DNA from: Selaginella moellendorffii
Taxonomy: Eukaryota > Streptophyta > Lycopodiopsida > Selaginellales > Selaginellaceae
Length of the DNA: 64,000 bases
Assembly (NCBI RefSeq): GCF_000143415.4
Contig: NW_003314288.1
Span: 1,737,504-1,801,503 of the forward strand
Reading direction: 5' to 3'
In this document: positions 22,160 to 33,850 of the stretch, one piece after another
Position numbering within the stretch: position 1 is the stretch's first letter
How the letters are laid out: the number at the start of each line of letters is the position of its first letter
The notes under the pieces: generated by a model
Database searches by the model: none
What the model was told of the DNA's origin: nothing
The model's input: the letters and a program-made list of their open reading frames with translations, nothing else
Made by a program: the position numbers and the translations under genes

Positions 22160-23526
22160 ATGGAGTTCTCGTGGGCGGAGGATTGTGTCCCAAAAACCGC
22201 CAAGGCTAAGCAGCTCGTCAAGAAAGTTGGCGAGCTCAGCAGGACGTTCCTGTGCTCCTCCAGCGGTACGCTGGCGCTTCCCAAGGATGGCCTCTCAATC
22301 ACGTTTGTCAAGGTATCTCCTTTCTCCTTGCTTTTGTATTGTAAATCGATCATTTGCAGGCCGATGGCTCTCCCGCGTTGCTGACTTTCGATGGGTCAAC
22401 AAGCCCCTCCCCCGCGGCCGTGGAGGGAATCAAAGCAGCAAAGCCTCCGCTTATCTGCGATCTGGACGTGTATCAACTGGGCAACCTCGCCGCCCCACTC
22501 GTCCATGGCTACAGCGTCAAAGCTGAGCTCCACAAGCTCAGCCTTAAAAAGGCCAAAGACAAGTTTGAGCTTGTCCGTGGTGGCGAAGCCAGCTCCTCCA
22601 CTTGCGTCGGAACTCTAGTGCTGGTTCTTCCGCTGCCACACACCGGCGGCGACGTACTCGTCCGCCCGGCCTCTGGAAAATCCGGCGAGCTCAAGTTCCC
22701 CGTTAGAACAAGTGGATCATCAGAGCTTACCTGGGTGGCGTGCCTGCGGCCGCACGGTGTCGACGTCGGCGCGATTGAGTCCGGGCAGCAGCTCACGCTC
22801 TGGTACAACCTCCACCGCCTCGAACGCGCTACGGCGAAACGCAAGCGTGATGATCCCAAGAAGCTGCTGGGCGATCCAAAGTCTTCGCCCCTCTACTGGG
22901 TCCTCCGGGAGATTTATGAGGACGACAAGTTTTGTCCCGTCGCTGGCTGCATCCTGGGAATCCCAGGCACCGGGGACGAGAACTGGGACGATATGATCGT
23001 GCAGATAGCGAAGGCGGCTGGCATGGGTGCCAAGAAGGTGTTGGTGTTTAGCCGGGATGCTGGTGATCCCGAAATGTTACTGGGGGAGAAGGATGACATT
23101 CCGGACTATAGCTTAGACTGCACTCAACCGGGATTGAGCAGTGCTAAAGCGGTGGTGTGGTGCCGGGGCTTGAGTTCATTTCGTTGGGAGCACGAGACGG
23201 CAGGGAAGTATTACAATGAGTATAATTATGCCAAGGCTGCCGCAGTGATGGTGGTGGTGCCTTGCCTGGACAAGAGGCGAGCAAACCCGGGTGATGACGA
23301 TGATCGGCTTCAGCACTATGGGATCATCTTGGATGACTCTGATGTATGGGAGGAAGAGTGCACCTTTGAGTATGCCTTCCACGGGGACAATGTCAAGGAG
23401 GAAGAGGACGAGGACGAGAGCGGGGAGGACGAGGGCGAAGGGAACGAGAGCAAAGAGGACGAGGATGAGAGCAGGGAGGACGAGGGCGAAGGGGACGAGA
23501 GCAAAGAGGACGAGGACGACGAGTGA
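22160..23526 (+). CDS. Degenerate 2OG-Fe(II) oxygenase-like protein, copy B
   Basis: Close paralog of copy A, 439 aa; exons 22160-22312 and 22360-23526 with the intron at the same place (after the SITFVK / SIWFLK element). It keeps YSVKAELHKLSL, GTLVLVLPLPHTGGDVLV, ESGQQLTLWYNL, VAGCILGIPGTGDENWDDM and VVVPCLDKRRANPGDDD. The presumed iron-ligand positions are also missing (ELVRGGEASSS). It differs by an insertion near the middle (HRLERATAKRKRDDPKK) and by a longer acidic tail made of two 17-residue repeats. Start set at ATG 22160 (MEFSWAEDC), aligned with KFSWWEDC of copy A. Confidence 0.7.
23413..23514 (+). repeat. 51-bp coding minisatellite, two units
   Basis: Two tandem 51-bp units encode DESGEDEGEGNESKEDE and DESREDEGEGDESKEDE in the tail of copy B. 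Copy A lacks it. Confidence 0.8.
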
Positions 23527-23918
23527 CGAGGGAGCCACTGGAGAAATTTATGGACTGCAATAGGCAATATTAGTAATAGACTCCCACCTTTTGAATAGAA
23601 ATGACCACCACCACCAAACTAGAACTTGAATACCCAAACGAGCCTCTCCAATCCCCCGTGTTCAAGCATCCATTCAAGGCCATCAGTCTGCTGACGGCTG
23701 CTGCCAGATGAATCAGTCTCCCACAGTCTGGCCATGCCGTGCTTAGCAAGCCGCAAGCATGCCTTACCTCCGAGCAGCATGCTCCTATCAGCAGTGGATA
23801 AGAAAAAACCAAGAAAAAAAGAACATCGAAACTTGTCAGCGATCTTTGGTTGATCCATGGGATTCACAGCTTGCTGTCATCGTTATAAGTGCATTCATGG
23901 ACAGTCACTAAAGCTTAA
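23527..23918. other. Spacer between copy B and pseudogene C
   Basis: No recognised gene. A minus-strand open stretch (LRLAKHGMARLWETDSSG, near 23690-23790) looks protein-like in composition but matches no family I know. CACCACCAC-rich sequence near 23602-23612 recurs near 24569-24577. Confidence 0.35.
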
Positions 23919-24530
23919 ACTGTCCCAAAGACCCAAGGCCAAGGAGCTCGTCAAGAAAGTTGGCGAGCTCAGCAGGACGTTCCTGTGCGCCTCGACTGGT
24001 ACGCTGCCCATGGCCTCTCAATCTCGTCCAATCAACTCCTGATACGAGCTGATCGTGCTAAAGCCACAAAAGAAATGAGAGAGCAAGAGCGAGATTGAGC
24101 GTTACTTTCCTCAAGGTATCTCCTTTAGTCAAAATGCTTTTCCTCGATTGATGCTTCCCTCACAGGCCGCTTGCTGATCTTCGAGCCCTTCCGAAGGAAT
24201 CAAAGCCGCAAAACCCCCGCTGTCCTGCAATCTGGACGTGTATCAACTGGGCAACCTCGTCGCCCCGCTCGTCCAGGGCTACAGCGTCAAAGCCGAGCTC
24301 CACATAAAAAGGCCAAAGATAAGTTTGGCTTGGCAGCAAAATGACGAGTGCCAAAGCAGTGTGGGGCATTGGTTCGTTTCGGTGGGAGCACGAGACAAGC
24401 GGGAAGTATTACGAGTTTAACTACCCAAGGAATGCCTGAGCAAGAGGCGGGCAGACCCGGGTGATGAAGCTTGAGAATTATGAGATCATCTTGGAAGCGC
24501 ACCTTTGAGTATGCCTTTCAGGGGGACGAA
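23919..24530 (+). pseudogene. Decayed third copy (C) of the oxygenase-like gene
   Basis: Matches copies A and B in pieces: CCAAGGCCAAGGAGCTCGTC through CAGGACGTTCCTGTGCGCC (23932-23992), GGAATCAAAGCCGCAAA through TACAGCGTCAAAGCCGAGCTC (24196-24300), then short blocks from the GGGCATTGGTTCG, GCGGGCAGACCCGGGTGATG and TATGAGATCATCTTGGA regions. Large internal deletions, stops and frame shifts remove the core domain. Confidence 0.85.
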
Positions 24531-24626
24531 GTGAGCAGTCGTTTGATTCATAGACTCCCACCTGAAACCACCACCACGGTGATCATACTGCCCAGTCTAT
24601 AGAAGAAACGAAGAAGGTGAGATAAC

Positions 24627-26972
24627 TTAACGAGTACCTGTGTAAATGCTCGAAAGCGTCACGTAAGTTGGAGGCTCCTCCGGGACGAGGCCGATACATG
24701 TCCGTGCCGCCCGTGTTGCTCGCTCCACATCGCCGTGGACCCTGCAAGCATCCAGCAGCGACGTCAAAACCATGGGATTCGACGGCTGCTTCAAGTGCCC
24801 CGCAAACTTCTCGGCCTCCTCCAAGCGTCCGGTGCGTCCTACCAGATCAATCAGGCTGCCATAGTGCTCGCTCGTCGGCAGCAGGCCGTGCTCTCTGGTC
24901 ATGGAAGTGAAGCACTCGAGCGCTTCCTCCAGCAGGCCGGCGTGCCGGCAGGCCGAGAGGACAATCACGTAAGTGATTGCGTCCGGCTTTACGTCCTCCT
25001 GTTGCATCCTCCGAAACGCGAGGATCGTTCCCCTGGCCTTGCCGTGCTGAGCATAAGCCGCAAGCATCGAGTTCCATGCCGCTGTGTCTCTCTCGGCCAT
25101 CAGCTCAAAAGCAGCCTGTGCTTCCATGAGGCTGCCACTCTTCCCATACATGCTCACGAGCGCCGTTCCCAGAGAGAGCTCTATCGCCAGGCCCCTCTCT
25201 CTCACGCAGCCATGGACAGCCTTGCCATCTTTCAGCGAAGGCAAGCTTGCGCATGCGTTAAGAACCGTCGCAAACGTGAGCCTGTCAGGAACCACGGCTT
25301 CCAGGAGCATCCGGTGGTATACGTGCAGTGCTTCCCTGTCTTTCCCTTGCTGGAAGCAGGCCGTGATCATCGACGTCCACGATATCAAGTTTCGCAGCTC
25401 CATTTTCTCGAACAGGAGACGGGTGTCGCCGAGGCTAGCGCACTTCCCATACATGTCGAGAAGAGAGTTGGCCACGCAGACGTCGTCCTCCAGCCCAGCC
25501 TCGGCAGCGTGAGCGTGGACTACCTTCCCAGCTTCGAGAGCTTCTTCGCTGGCGAACGAGTTCAGCAGGGACATGAAAGTTATCCCGTCCGGCTTGACAC
25601 CTTCCAGTTGAATCCGCTGGTAGAGCCGGAAAGCTTGCGAGGAGCACTTGGCGTCGGCATAAACTCCAAACATGGTGTTCCAGGAGACGAGATTTCGCGA
25701 GCTCATGTCGTAGAAAACACGCTCCGAGTCTTCCAGAGCCCCGCATTTGCCATACATGTTGATCAGCGCAGTCCGGACCACGAGATCCGGGTCGCAGCGA
25801 ACGTACTCGTGAATCATCCGGCCCGTCCGAAGAGCTGCTGGACCGGAGCACGCATTGAGCAAGCTCACAAACGTAGCTTTCGTCGGCCTTTTCCCTTCCA
25901 GCAGCATCTTGTAGAAGAGCTTGAGCGTGTCTCCATAGCTACCGAGCTCCGCGGACGCTGCGATGATCGCGTTGTAAGACACCACGTCCTTGTCCAGGAT
26001 CATCCGGAAAGCCTTCCTCGCCTCGGCCAGGCAGCCACACTTGCTGTACAAGTTGACGAGAGCTGTCCCGACTAGAACGTTGGAGATCAATCCGCCAGCG
26101 GCAGCCTTCTCGTGGATGATCCTCCCTTGTTCTAGATCACCCGAGTCGGCACAGGCATTGAGCACCGCCACGAAAGTCACCTCGTTCGGAGCCACCAGCT
26201 TCAGCTCCATCTTCTGGAAGTTCTCCAGAGCTTGATCGTAGAACCCATGGTTGGCGTAGGCAGTGATCAATGCTGTCCAGCTTATCACCGTCTTCTCGCG
26301 GACTCCATCGAAGATCTCTCGCGCGGCATCCACGTCTCCGCATTTGCCAAACATGTTGACGAGCGCGGTCCCGACGGTGGAGTCCTTGCAGTGCTCGGTC
26401 TCTCCAACGTTTCTGGAAAGGAGATAGGCCTCTCGAGCAAAAGGCCCGCGAGCGCAAACATCGATGGCCGTGAAGAAGGTGACCCTGTTTGGAGCAATCC
26501 CCGCGAGCAGCATCCTCTGGTAGATCTCAAACGCCTTCCAGAGCTCACCGTTCTGCGAGAAGGCCGTGATCATCGACGTCCACGACACCACGGTCGTGGA
26601 TCGCATCGCCTGGAACACAGCATAGGCGCGCGCGGGGCTGCCGCATTTGCCATACATTTTGATGAGATTGTTGTGGACGAAGACGTTGTTGTCGTCGATC
26701 CCGGCCCTGGCGAGGTTCTCGTGGACTTGGATCCCCAGAGCCAGGGATCTCTCGCAGGAACACACCTGGAGGAGGTGGAAGTAGAGCTCTGGATCCGGCC
26801 GCGCCTGCGCATTGATGCTCCCCAGAGCGTCCCTCACCTGGCCGAGATTTTGGATCGTGCTCTGGTACCCCAGGCATTCCTTCAAGATCGCCTTCTTCTT
26901 GCCCTCCTCGGTGCCGATAGCTGACGATCGCACAAATTGGATACATTTCTTGCCGCTGCTCCTGCGGATCAT
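24627..26972 (-). CDS. PPR protein, classical PLS type (PPR4)
   Basis: Intronless 781-aa PPR protein from ATG 26972 (MIRRSSGKKCIQF). Unlike the other five PPRs here it has repeating P-L-S triplets of about 100 residues: GIQVHENLARAGIDDNNVF, NNLIKMYGKCGSPARAYAV, TTVVSWTSMITAFSQNGEL and so on, about seven rounds. It ends with P2 (PDAITYVIVLSACRHAGLL), L2 (SEHYGSLIDLVGRTGRLEE), S2 and the first half of E1 (PPTYVTLSSIYTGTR). A possible donor (ACAG|GTACTC) sits just at the last codons, but the next acceptors lead quickly to stops. Divergent from adenylosuccinate lyase with 117 bp between starts. Confidence 0.88.
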   Translation of the reverse strand: MIRRSSGKKCIQFVRSSAIGTEEGKKKAILKECLGYQSTIQNLGQVRDALGSINAQARPDPELYFHLLQVCSCERSLALGIQVHENLARAGIDDNNVFVHNNLIKMYGKCGSPARAYAVFQAMRSTTVVSWTSMITAFSQNGELWKAFEIYQRMLLAGIAPNRVTFFTAIDVCARGPFAREAYLLSRNVGETEHCKDSTVGTALVNMFGKCGDVDAAREIFDGVREKTVISWTALITAYANHGFYDQALENFQKMELKLVAPNEVTFVAVLNACADSGDLEQGRIIHEKAAAGGLISNVLVGTALVNLYSKCGCLAEARKAFRMILDKDVVSYNAIIAASAELGSYGDTLKLFYKMLLEGKRPTKATFVSLLNACSGPAALRTGRMIHEYVRCDPDLVVRTALINMYGKCGALEDSERVFYDMSSRNLVSWNTMFGVYADAKCSSQAFRLYQRIQLEGVKPDGITFMSLLNSFASEEALEAGKVVHAHAAEAGLEDDVCVANSLLDMYGKCASLGDTRLLFEKMELRNLISWTSMITACFQQGKDREALHVYHRMLLEAVVPDRLTFATVLNACASLPSLKDGKAVHGCVRERGLAIELSLGTALVSMYGKSGSLMEAQAAFELMAERDTAAWNSMLAAYAQHGKARGTILAFRRMQQEDVKPDAITYVIVLSACRHAGLLEEALECFTSMTREHGLLPTSEHYGSLIDLVGRTGRLEEAEKFAGHLKQPSNPMVLTSLLDACRVHGDVERATRAARTCIGLVPEEPPTYVTLSSIYTGTR

Positions 26973-27089
26973 GAGATCGCTGGATCATCCATCGCGCCTC
27001 TCGGAAGAACCCTAATTTCTGCTCATAAGAAGAGAAATAAGCTTTCTTGTTGGATGCGCGGCTCCGGCGTGGCGGGTTTAGGGTTTTAG
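26973..27089. promoter_or_regulatory. Divergent promoter PPR4 / adenylosuccinate lyase with telo-box
   Basis: 117 bp between start codons. TTAGGGTTT (exact telo-box) is at 27078-27086, ending 3 bp before the ATG at 27090, and CCCTAA at 27010-27015 faces PPR4. Confidence 0.55.
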
Positions 27090-29175
<2,086 letters not shown>

Positions 29176-29373
29176 CACAATCAAATCTTTCACAGTATAC
29201 TGTTAATGTCCATCAGGTTTGAATTTATTGTTGATACAAGATGATATGTTCTCATTGTTTATAAACATGGTTTGATATGTTCGCAAATTTGTTGATTGGT
29301 TCTCAAAGGTAGTTTTTACGTTACAAGGCTTCCTCTTGGGTCAGAGTTATGTTACCAAAATATTCTCGGGAGG

Positions 29374-30024
29374 TCAACTATGGTCAAGAGAGTTGACCTC
29401 CGGATTATAGTCAACGACGTGGAAGATGAAGTCGGGGTACGCGAGCGTGAGCTCCTGGAGCGCCTTTAGCGTGAGCGGCCGCAAGATTGTCTCGTGCTTG
29501 GCCACCATCGCCCTCCACTCATCGCGATCGATCCTCCCATCCAGATTGGTATCCGCCTCGGCGAACGTAGCATCCACGATGGGATCCAAGTTCGTCCCCG
29601 ACGGTAGCGCGCCCGCGAGGAACCCCTCGATGTCGGACTTGACCAGGAAGCCCTTGCGCTGGAGGTCGTAGAAATCGAACATGAACTTGATCTTGGCGTC
29701 GCGCGGCGTGCTGGGATGGAAGACCGCGAGGCCGCGCGCAAACTCGTCGAAATTCAGCCGCCCATCTCGGTCCACATCGAACATGTCGAAGAAGCGCGCG
29801 CTCATCCGGCAGCCCTGCGCCCAGGTGGCCTTGCTCAGCTTGAAGCTGCGATCCTCGCCCTGGCACAGACTAGCGAAGAGCTCGTGGAGGGCTTCGAGCT
29901 CGCAGACCTGGAAGGGCGTGGCGCTGGCGATCTTGGCCAGGCAGTCGATGTTGTAGAGCTTGTCTTTCGGGGGAGCGCCGCCGCCAAAGCAAGAGAAAAC
30001 CCACTTGGAAATCAGACTGGCCAT
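29374..30024 (-). CDS. Calcineurin B-like (CBL-type) calcium sensor
   Basis: 216-aa EF-hand protein of CBL type, expected to bind CIPK kinases. CBL hallmarks: ELEALHELF at the first hand, FARGLAVFHPSTPRDAKI (usual FHPNAP-DDKI), YDLQRKGFL, FAEADTNLDGRIDRDEW and a C-terminal YPDFIFH close to the conserved FPSFVF motif. Hands 2 (DVDRDGRLNFDE) and 4 (DTNLDGRIDRDE) are canonical; hands 1 and 3 look weak. The N-terminus MASLISKWVFSCFGG has no Gly2 for myristoylation, but Cys12 could be acylated. The gene has no introns, unlike typical plant CBL genes, so a retrocopy is possible. A distant CBL-like protein is the alternative. Confidence 0.75.
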   Translation of the reverse strand: MASLISKWVFSCFGGGAPPKDKLYNIDCLAKIASATPFQVCELEALHELFASLCQGEDRSFKLSKATWAQGCRMSARFFDMFDVDRDGRLNFDEFARGLAVFHPSTPRDAKIKFMFDFYDLQRKGFLVKSDIEGFLAGALPSGTNLDPIVDATFAEADTNLDGRIDRDEWRAMVAKHETILRPLTLKALQELTLAYPDFIFHVVDYNPEVNSLDHS

Positions 30025-30152
30025 CCAATGGAAGAGCCCTAATCTGCTCTCGTTCTATATATATATGGGATTCGCTAAAAAGGTACATCCCATCCAAGAA
30101 TATGCCAGGTTAGGGTTCGTGGAACGATTATAAGTTATATCATCCATCTAAA

Positions 30153-30223
30153 GCACTGCTGGTCTAGTGGTAGAATAGTTCCCTGCCACGGAACAGACCC
30201 GGGTTCGATTCCCGGGCAGTGCA
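30153..30223 (+). tRNA. tRNA-Gly (GCC)
   Basis: 71-nt cloverleaf: acceptor GCACTGC/GCAGTGC, D-arm TGGTCTAGTGGTAGAA, anticodon stem GTTCC/GGAAC with loop CTGCCAC (anticodon GCC at 30185-30187), T-arm CCCGGGTTCGATTCCCGGG, discriminator A. The A and B boxes are intact and there is no intron. Confidence 0.97.
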
Positions 30224-30277
30224 ACCACTCAATTTGTTCTCCAAGTAAACTGAGCTTCATATAGTTTTTATACTTAA

Positions 30278-30345
30278 ATTCCTGCTTCGAATCTGCTTAG
30301 TGCAGCGTATGTAAGCTCGAAAGCATTTTCTCCTGTTCAACAAAG
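30278..30345 (-). repeat. Degenerate duplicate of a terminal exon
   Basis: Direct repeat of 30408-30485, the last exon of the PsbQ-like gene with its acceptor. The blocks ATTCCTGCTTCGAAT, GCTTAGTGCAGCGTATGTAA, GCTCGAAAGCATTT and CCTGTTCAACAAAG are shared. The acceptor (GTTGAACAG) is kept, but about 10 bp next to it are lost, which shifts the frame. Confidence 0.8.
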
Positions 30346-30382
30346 TTTATACTTGTGAAATCTTTGAATTTCTACATAAGAT

Positions 30383-31337
30383 TTATGCAATGCCAAGACA
30401 GGCCCGAATTCCTGCTTCGAATGTGCTTAGTGCAGCGTATGTAAGCTCGAAAGCATTTGCTACTTCAGTCCTGTTCAACAAAGAAGAGTAAACTTAAACT
30501 ATACGTACTCTAAAAAATGTTCAAGGAACACACACTTACGATGAAGTAGGGGCTGTCACAGACTCATCTAAATACGTGAATGACCTGTCTTAAAGAAAAC
30601 TTAGAATTCTAGGATGAGATCTTTCAAGTACATGGCCATACCTTATCAGATTTTCCAATGCCAAGTAGGCCTTGATCTTCACCGGATCAGAGTTATCGAG
30701 CAAAGACGCCGCATTCTTGACAAGGAGTCTAAATGTACACACCTGATCATCAAAATGGAAGTTTTGTACTTGAGACAGAGAGAGTAATAAGAAAAGTTTG
30801 TAAGAGACCTCTACACCTGTGCGGCTCTGAAGATCCAAGATTGATCCAGCTTCCACGGGGATGCAATCACGAGCAGCAATCCTGATGAGATTTCCCGCTT
30901 CTAATGGATTTGACGAACCTGCAAATTTACATGAAAATCTTGGGGCACGAAGAAAGAGCTTGACTTAACTGAAAAGAAGAAACGCACTCTCCAAACGTTC
31001 TCGTGAGCGAGCAATTGGTACCAGCAAAAAATCTGCTGTTCGTTTCTTCTGTTGTTTGAGCCATTCCTTTGGTCCTGCTGGAACAACAATTTAGAGATCT
31101 CTATCATGCAAAAACTCTAAAGAAGAAGTATATAAGCTTCTCACAAGTCCCCAAAGAAAATGCTTGGGCCGTGTCGATCTTCTGCGAGCAAGCTGTGATG
31201 GCCACTGCCAGTGAAACTAAGCTCAATCTCCGGCTAGCAGTGCTGCATTTCGTAGAGACACTCTTGTCTGCCTGCTGGAGTGAAAACTGGTGAATTTCAC
31301 TGTGGCGTGCCTCCATAGTTGCCGCCGCCATAGCCAT
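30383..31337 (-). CDS. PsbQ-like thylakoid lumen protein (MPH2 / TL16.5-like)
   Basis: 193 aa in five exons (minus): 31337-31145, 31077-30988, 30918-30809, 30742-30642, 30470-30383; phases agree throughout. The N-terminus is a two-part lumen targeting signal: twin-arginine SRRLSLVSLAVAITA, then DTAQA before AFS, pointing to Tat import. The mature part is helical: WLKQQKKRTADFLLVPIARS, IRIAARDCIPVEAGSILDLQ, SRTGVEVCTFRLLVKNAASL, KAYLALENLIRTEVANAFEL, STFEAGIRACLGIA. This resembles the Arabidopsis 16.5-kDa lumen protein needed for PSII upkeep in high light (recalled, not searched). It is divergent from the EGF-like gene A. A decayed second copy is at 32517-32870 and a spare last exon at 30278-30345. 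Confidence 0.65.
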
Positions 31338-31520
31338 TCTCGCCAAATCCTGTTATCCTTCCACGTTGCAAGAGAATATATTAAAGTAATTGACCCTAAA
31401 TTTTGTTAATTACAGGTAGGAGGCTTATAATCTTGAGCTTAGAATTGTTTGCTCTAGTTGAGTCCGCCAGCTGCAGCATAACATCGCAAGGGCGTTCTTT
31501 CAAGATCCAATTCGATCAAC

Positions 31521-32323
31521 ATGGAGATATCTGTGAAGCTCGCTTTTGTCATGTTAGCATCTCCAATGTGTCTCTTGAATTGCGCAGCTCCATCGAACGC
31601 GGACGCCACAATCGACTGTCAGATGGGCGACTTCCAGGACGTGGACACCTTCCCTATCGGTATCTGCAAATGCAGCGAAGGATGGACCAACATTCTGGGC
31701 TCGCCCTATCTCCCCTGTGGAATACCAAAGTGTAAGAATCATGTACCCATGCTTTGTGCCTCGAGCTTTATCTCTTCTTTGCTCAATCCAGGCGACTTTA
31801 AAATGAGCTGCGATGGAGTGGATCCCGGCTCCCCACCACCAACCCCAAATATCTCATTCAGTCGTAAGCGCTCGTGCCAGATGTGCTTTGATGATCGTTT
31901 CTCTGGCAGCTTGTTTGATCCCTTCCATCTGTGGCGAGGGTGGAGACTGCATATCACAAGGACTGAGCTTCGCCTACACTTGTGTGTGTCGCAACGGATA
32001 CAGAAACCTGCTGAATCTTACGTCGGGAGTGTGCTTTCGAGACTGTAAGTTGTCAAGTTCCAAAGGTTGACGGACATATTAAGGGCCATGCAGGCCAACT
32101 TGGCGAAGGATGCCAGAATTTGGGGCTTGGAATCAACCCAAGGATTGAACCGCTGTCGCCACCAGCACCAATCCCACTCCAAAATAGTGAAGATCAAAGT
32201 GGTCTAAGCAAAGCATTCTAACATTTGCTTATTCCTGCAGAGGGTACCTGGCTGCTTCCATCGCCATTCCTTCTAGTGCTTGTGCTCCTTGTCACCATGA
32301 TCACAACTCTTCTGGGCATATAG
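31521..32323 (+). CDS. EGF-like Cys-rich protein with GPI-type tail, copy A
   Basis: 197 aa; exons 31521-31731, 31792-31863, 31910-32044, 32094-32186, 32241-32323. It starts with a signal peptide (MEISVKLAFVMLAS). Cys-rich modules: CQMGDFQDV, GICKCSEGWTNILGSPYLPC and PSICGEGGDCISQGLSFAYT with CVCRNGYRNLLN, an EGF-like pattern found in plant notch-like/EGF secreted proteins. A Pro-rich spacer (PLSPPAPIPLQN) and a C-terminal hydrophobic tail (LLPSPFLLVLVLLVTMITTL) suggest GPI anchoring. The exon-4 donor could also lie 15 nt later (same phase). Residues MCLLNCA in the signal region correspond to leftover intron DNA when compared with copy B. Function unknown. Confidence 0.7.
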
Positions 32324-32516
32324 CTGTTTGACAATATTTTAAAGTAGCGTAACTTTGCTGTTGCATGTAAAGGAACCGACTTGAACTCCATGATCCTGGC
32401 TTGTTTCATCGCTCGAGCTCATCCATTTTATTACACAGCACCATGTTTTGTCAAATCAAGTCGAAGCCTTTCAGCACCTCAGTCCTGCAAAGAAAACGAT
32501 CAAAAGAAATCTTCGA
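32324..32516 (+). repeat. Downstream flank shared by EGF copies A and B
   Basis: TGTTTGACAATATT, GTTGCATG-AAAG, GAGCTCAT and TTACACAGCACCA-GTTTTGTCAA recur at 33851-34018 after copy B. This marks the right part of the duplicated unit. Confidence 0.65.
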
Positions 32517-32870
32517 AGAACACACACTTACGCGCTGTAACCGACTTAAACGACCTGTCTCAAAGAAAACAAAAGAAATCTAGCATGAGATCATTGAAAT
32601 ACATTGCCATACCTTTTCAGAATTTCTAATGCACCGGATTAGAGTTACGCTGCATTCTTGACCAGGAGTCTAAAAGTTCACACTTGATCATCAAAACGTT
32701 TGTGCTCGAGGAGAAAAAGTATATAATAAACTTCTGCACGTGTGTGGCTCTGAAGATCCGGGAGGGATTAGAAATTGGTACCTCATTTGTTAGATTAAGG
32801 TGTGATCTAGAGAAACTAAGCTCTCTGGCTAGCAGCGCTACATTTCGTAGCTGCTGAAATGAAAACCGCG
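32517..32870 (-). pseudogene. Decayed PsbQ-like gene copy
   Basis: Matches the intact gene in order: GAACACACACTTACG, GACCTGTCT-AAAGAAAAC, ATGAGATC-TT, AATACAT-GCCATACCTT, GCATTCTTGACCAGGAGTCTAAA, TGATCATCAAAA, GTG-GGCTCTGAAGATCC and GAAACTAAGCTC through GCTACATTTCGTAG. It lacks exon B, most coding parts and the start, and cannot make the protein. Confidence 0.8.
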
Positions 32871-33012
32871 TTGTTAATAGCAAACTTGAGGTAAATTAAA
32901 CATAATCTATAATTAATTAATATTTTAAATTTTAGAGGTTAAAATTTGTTTGCTCTTGTTGAGTCCGCCAGCTGCAACATAACATCCGCAAGGGCGTTCC
33001 AAAGCGATGAAC

Positions 33013-33850
33013 ATGGAAATATTTGTGAAGCTCTCTTTTTTCGCGCTCGCGTCAATGTTGGCATCTCCAAGTCCGTGAATGCTTTTTGTTTAAATCTTGA
33101 CTCCTCTAAATCTCTTGAATACACAGCTCCATCGATCGCGGATGCTATAATAGACTGTCAGCAGGGTAGCTTTCAGGACGGTGTCTGCAAATGCAGCGAA
33201 GGATGGACCAACTTTCTGGGCTCGCCCTATCTCCCCTGTGGAATACCAAAGTGTAAGATTCACGTAGTCCGGTAGCTTTAATTCCACACCTCAATCCAGG
33301 CGACTTTAGGATGAGCTGCGATGGAGTGGATCCCAGTACCCCAGCACCACCCCCAAATTTCTCAATCAGTCGTAAGCGCTCGCGATTCCTCTCCCAGATT
33401 TGCTCTGATCGTTTCTGGCAGCTTGTTTGATCCCTTTCATCTGTGGCGAGGGCGGGGACTGCATATCACAAAAGTTGAGCTTGGCGTACACTTGCGTGTG
33501 TCGCAAGGGATACAGAAACCTGCTGAACTCTACGTCGGGAATGTGCTTTAGGGACTGTAAGTTCTGAAGTTTCAAAGGTGTTGATGGACATATCAATGCG
33601 CGACGAATCGCCATGCAGGCCAAGTTGGCATGGGATGCCAGGATTTGGGGCTTGGAATTAACCCAATGATTGAACCTCCGCCGCCACCACCACCAGTCCT
33701 ATTTCAAAATAGTGAAGAATCTCAAAGTGTTCTAAAAGCAAAGTATCCTAACATTTGGTTTTCCCTGCAGAGGGTACCTGGCTGCTTCCATCGCCACAGC
33801 TTCTAGTGCTCGTCCTCGTTGTTGCCATGACCACGACTCTGGGCAAATAG
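33013..33850 (+). CDS. EGF-like Cys-rich protein with GPI-type tail, copy B
   Basis: 187 aa; exons 33013-33070, 33127-33252, 33300-33371, 33422-33556, 33619-33711, 33771-33850. Same design as copy A: signal peptide MEIFVKLSFFALASMLA, GVCKCSEGWTNFLGSPYLPC, DFRMSCDGVDP, PFICGEGGDCISQKLSLAYT, CVCRKGYRNLLN, a longer Pro run and a C-terminal hydrophobic tail (LLPSPQLLVLVLVVAMTTTL). It has one more intron than copy A (33071-33126), right after the signal peptide; without splicing, that segment has stops in frame. A second in-frame ATG exists at 33007. Confidence 0.7.

Noticed and set aside
24735-26075. Open frame of 446 codons antisense to PPR4
   Set aside because: Shadow of PLS repeats; no start context or domain.
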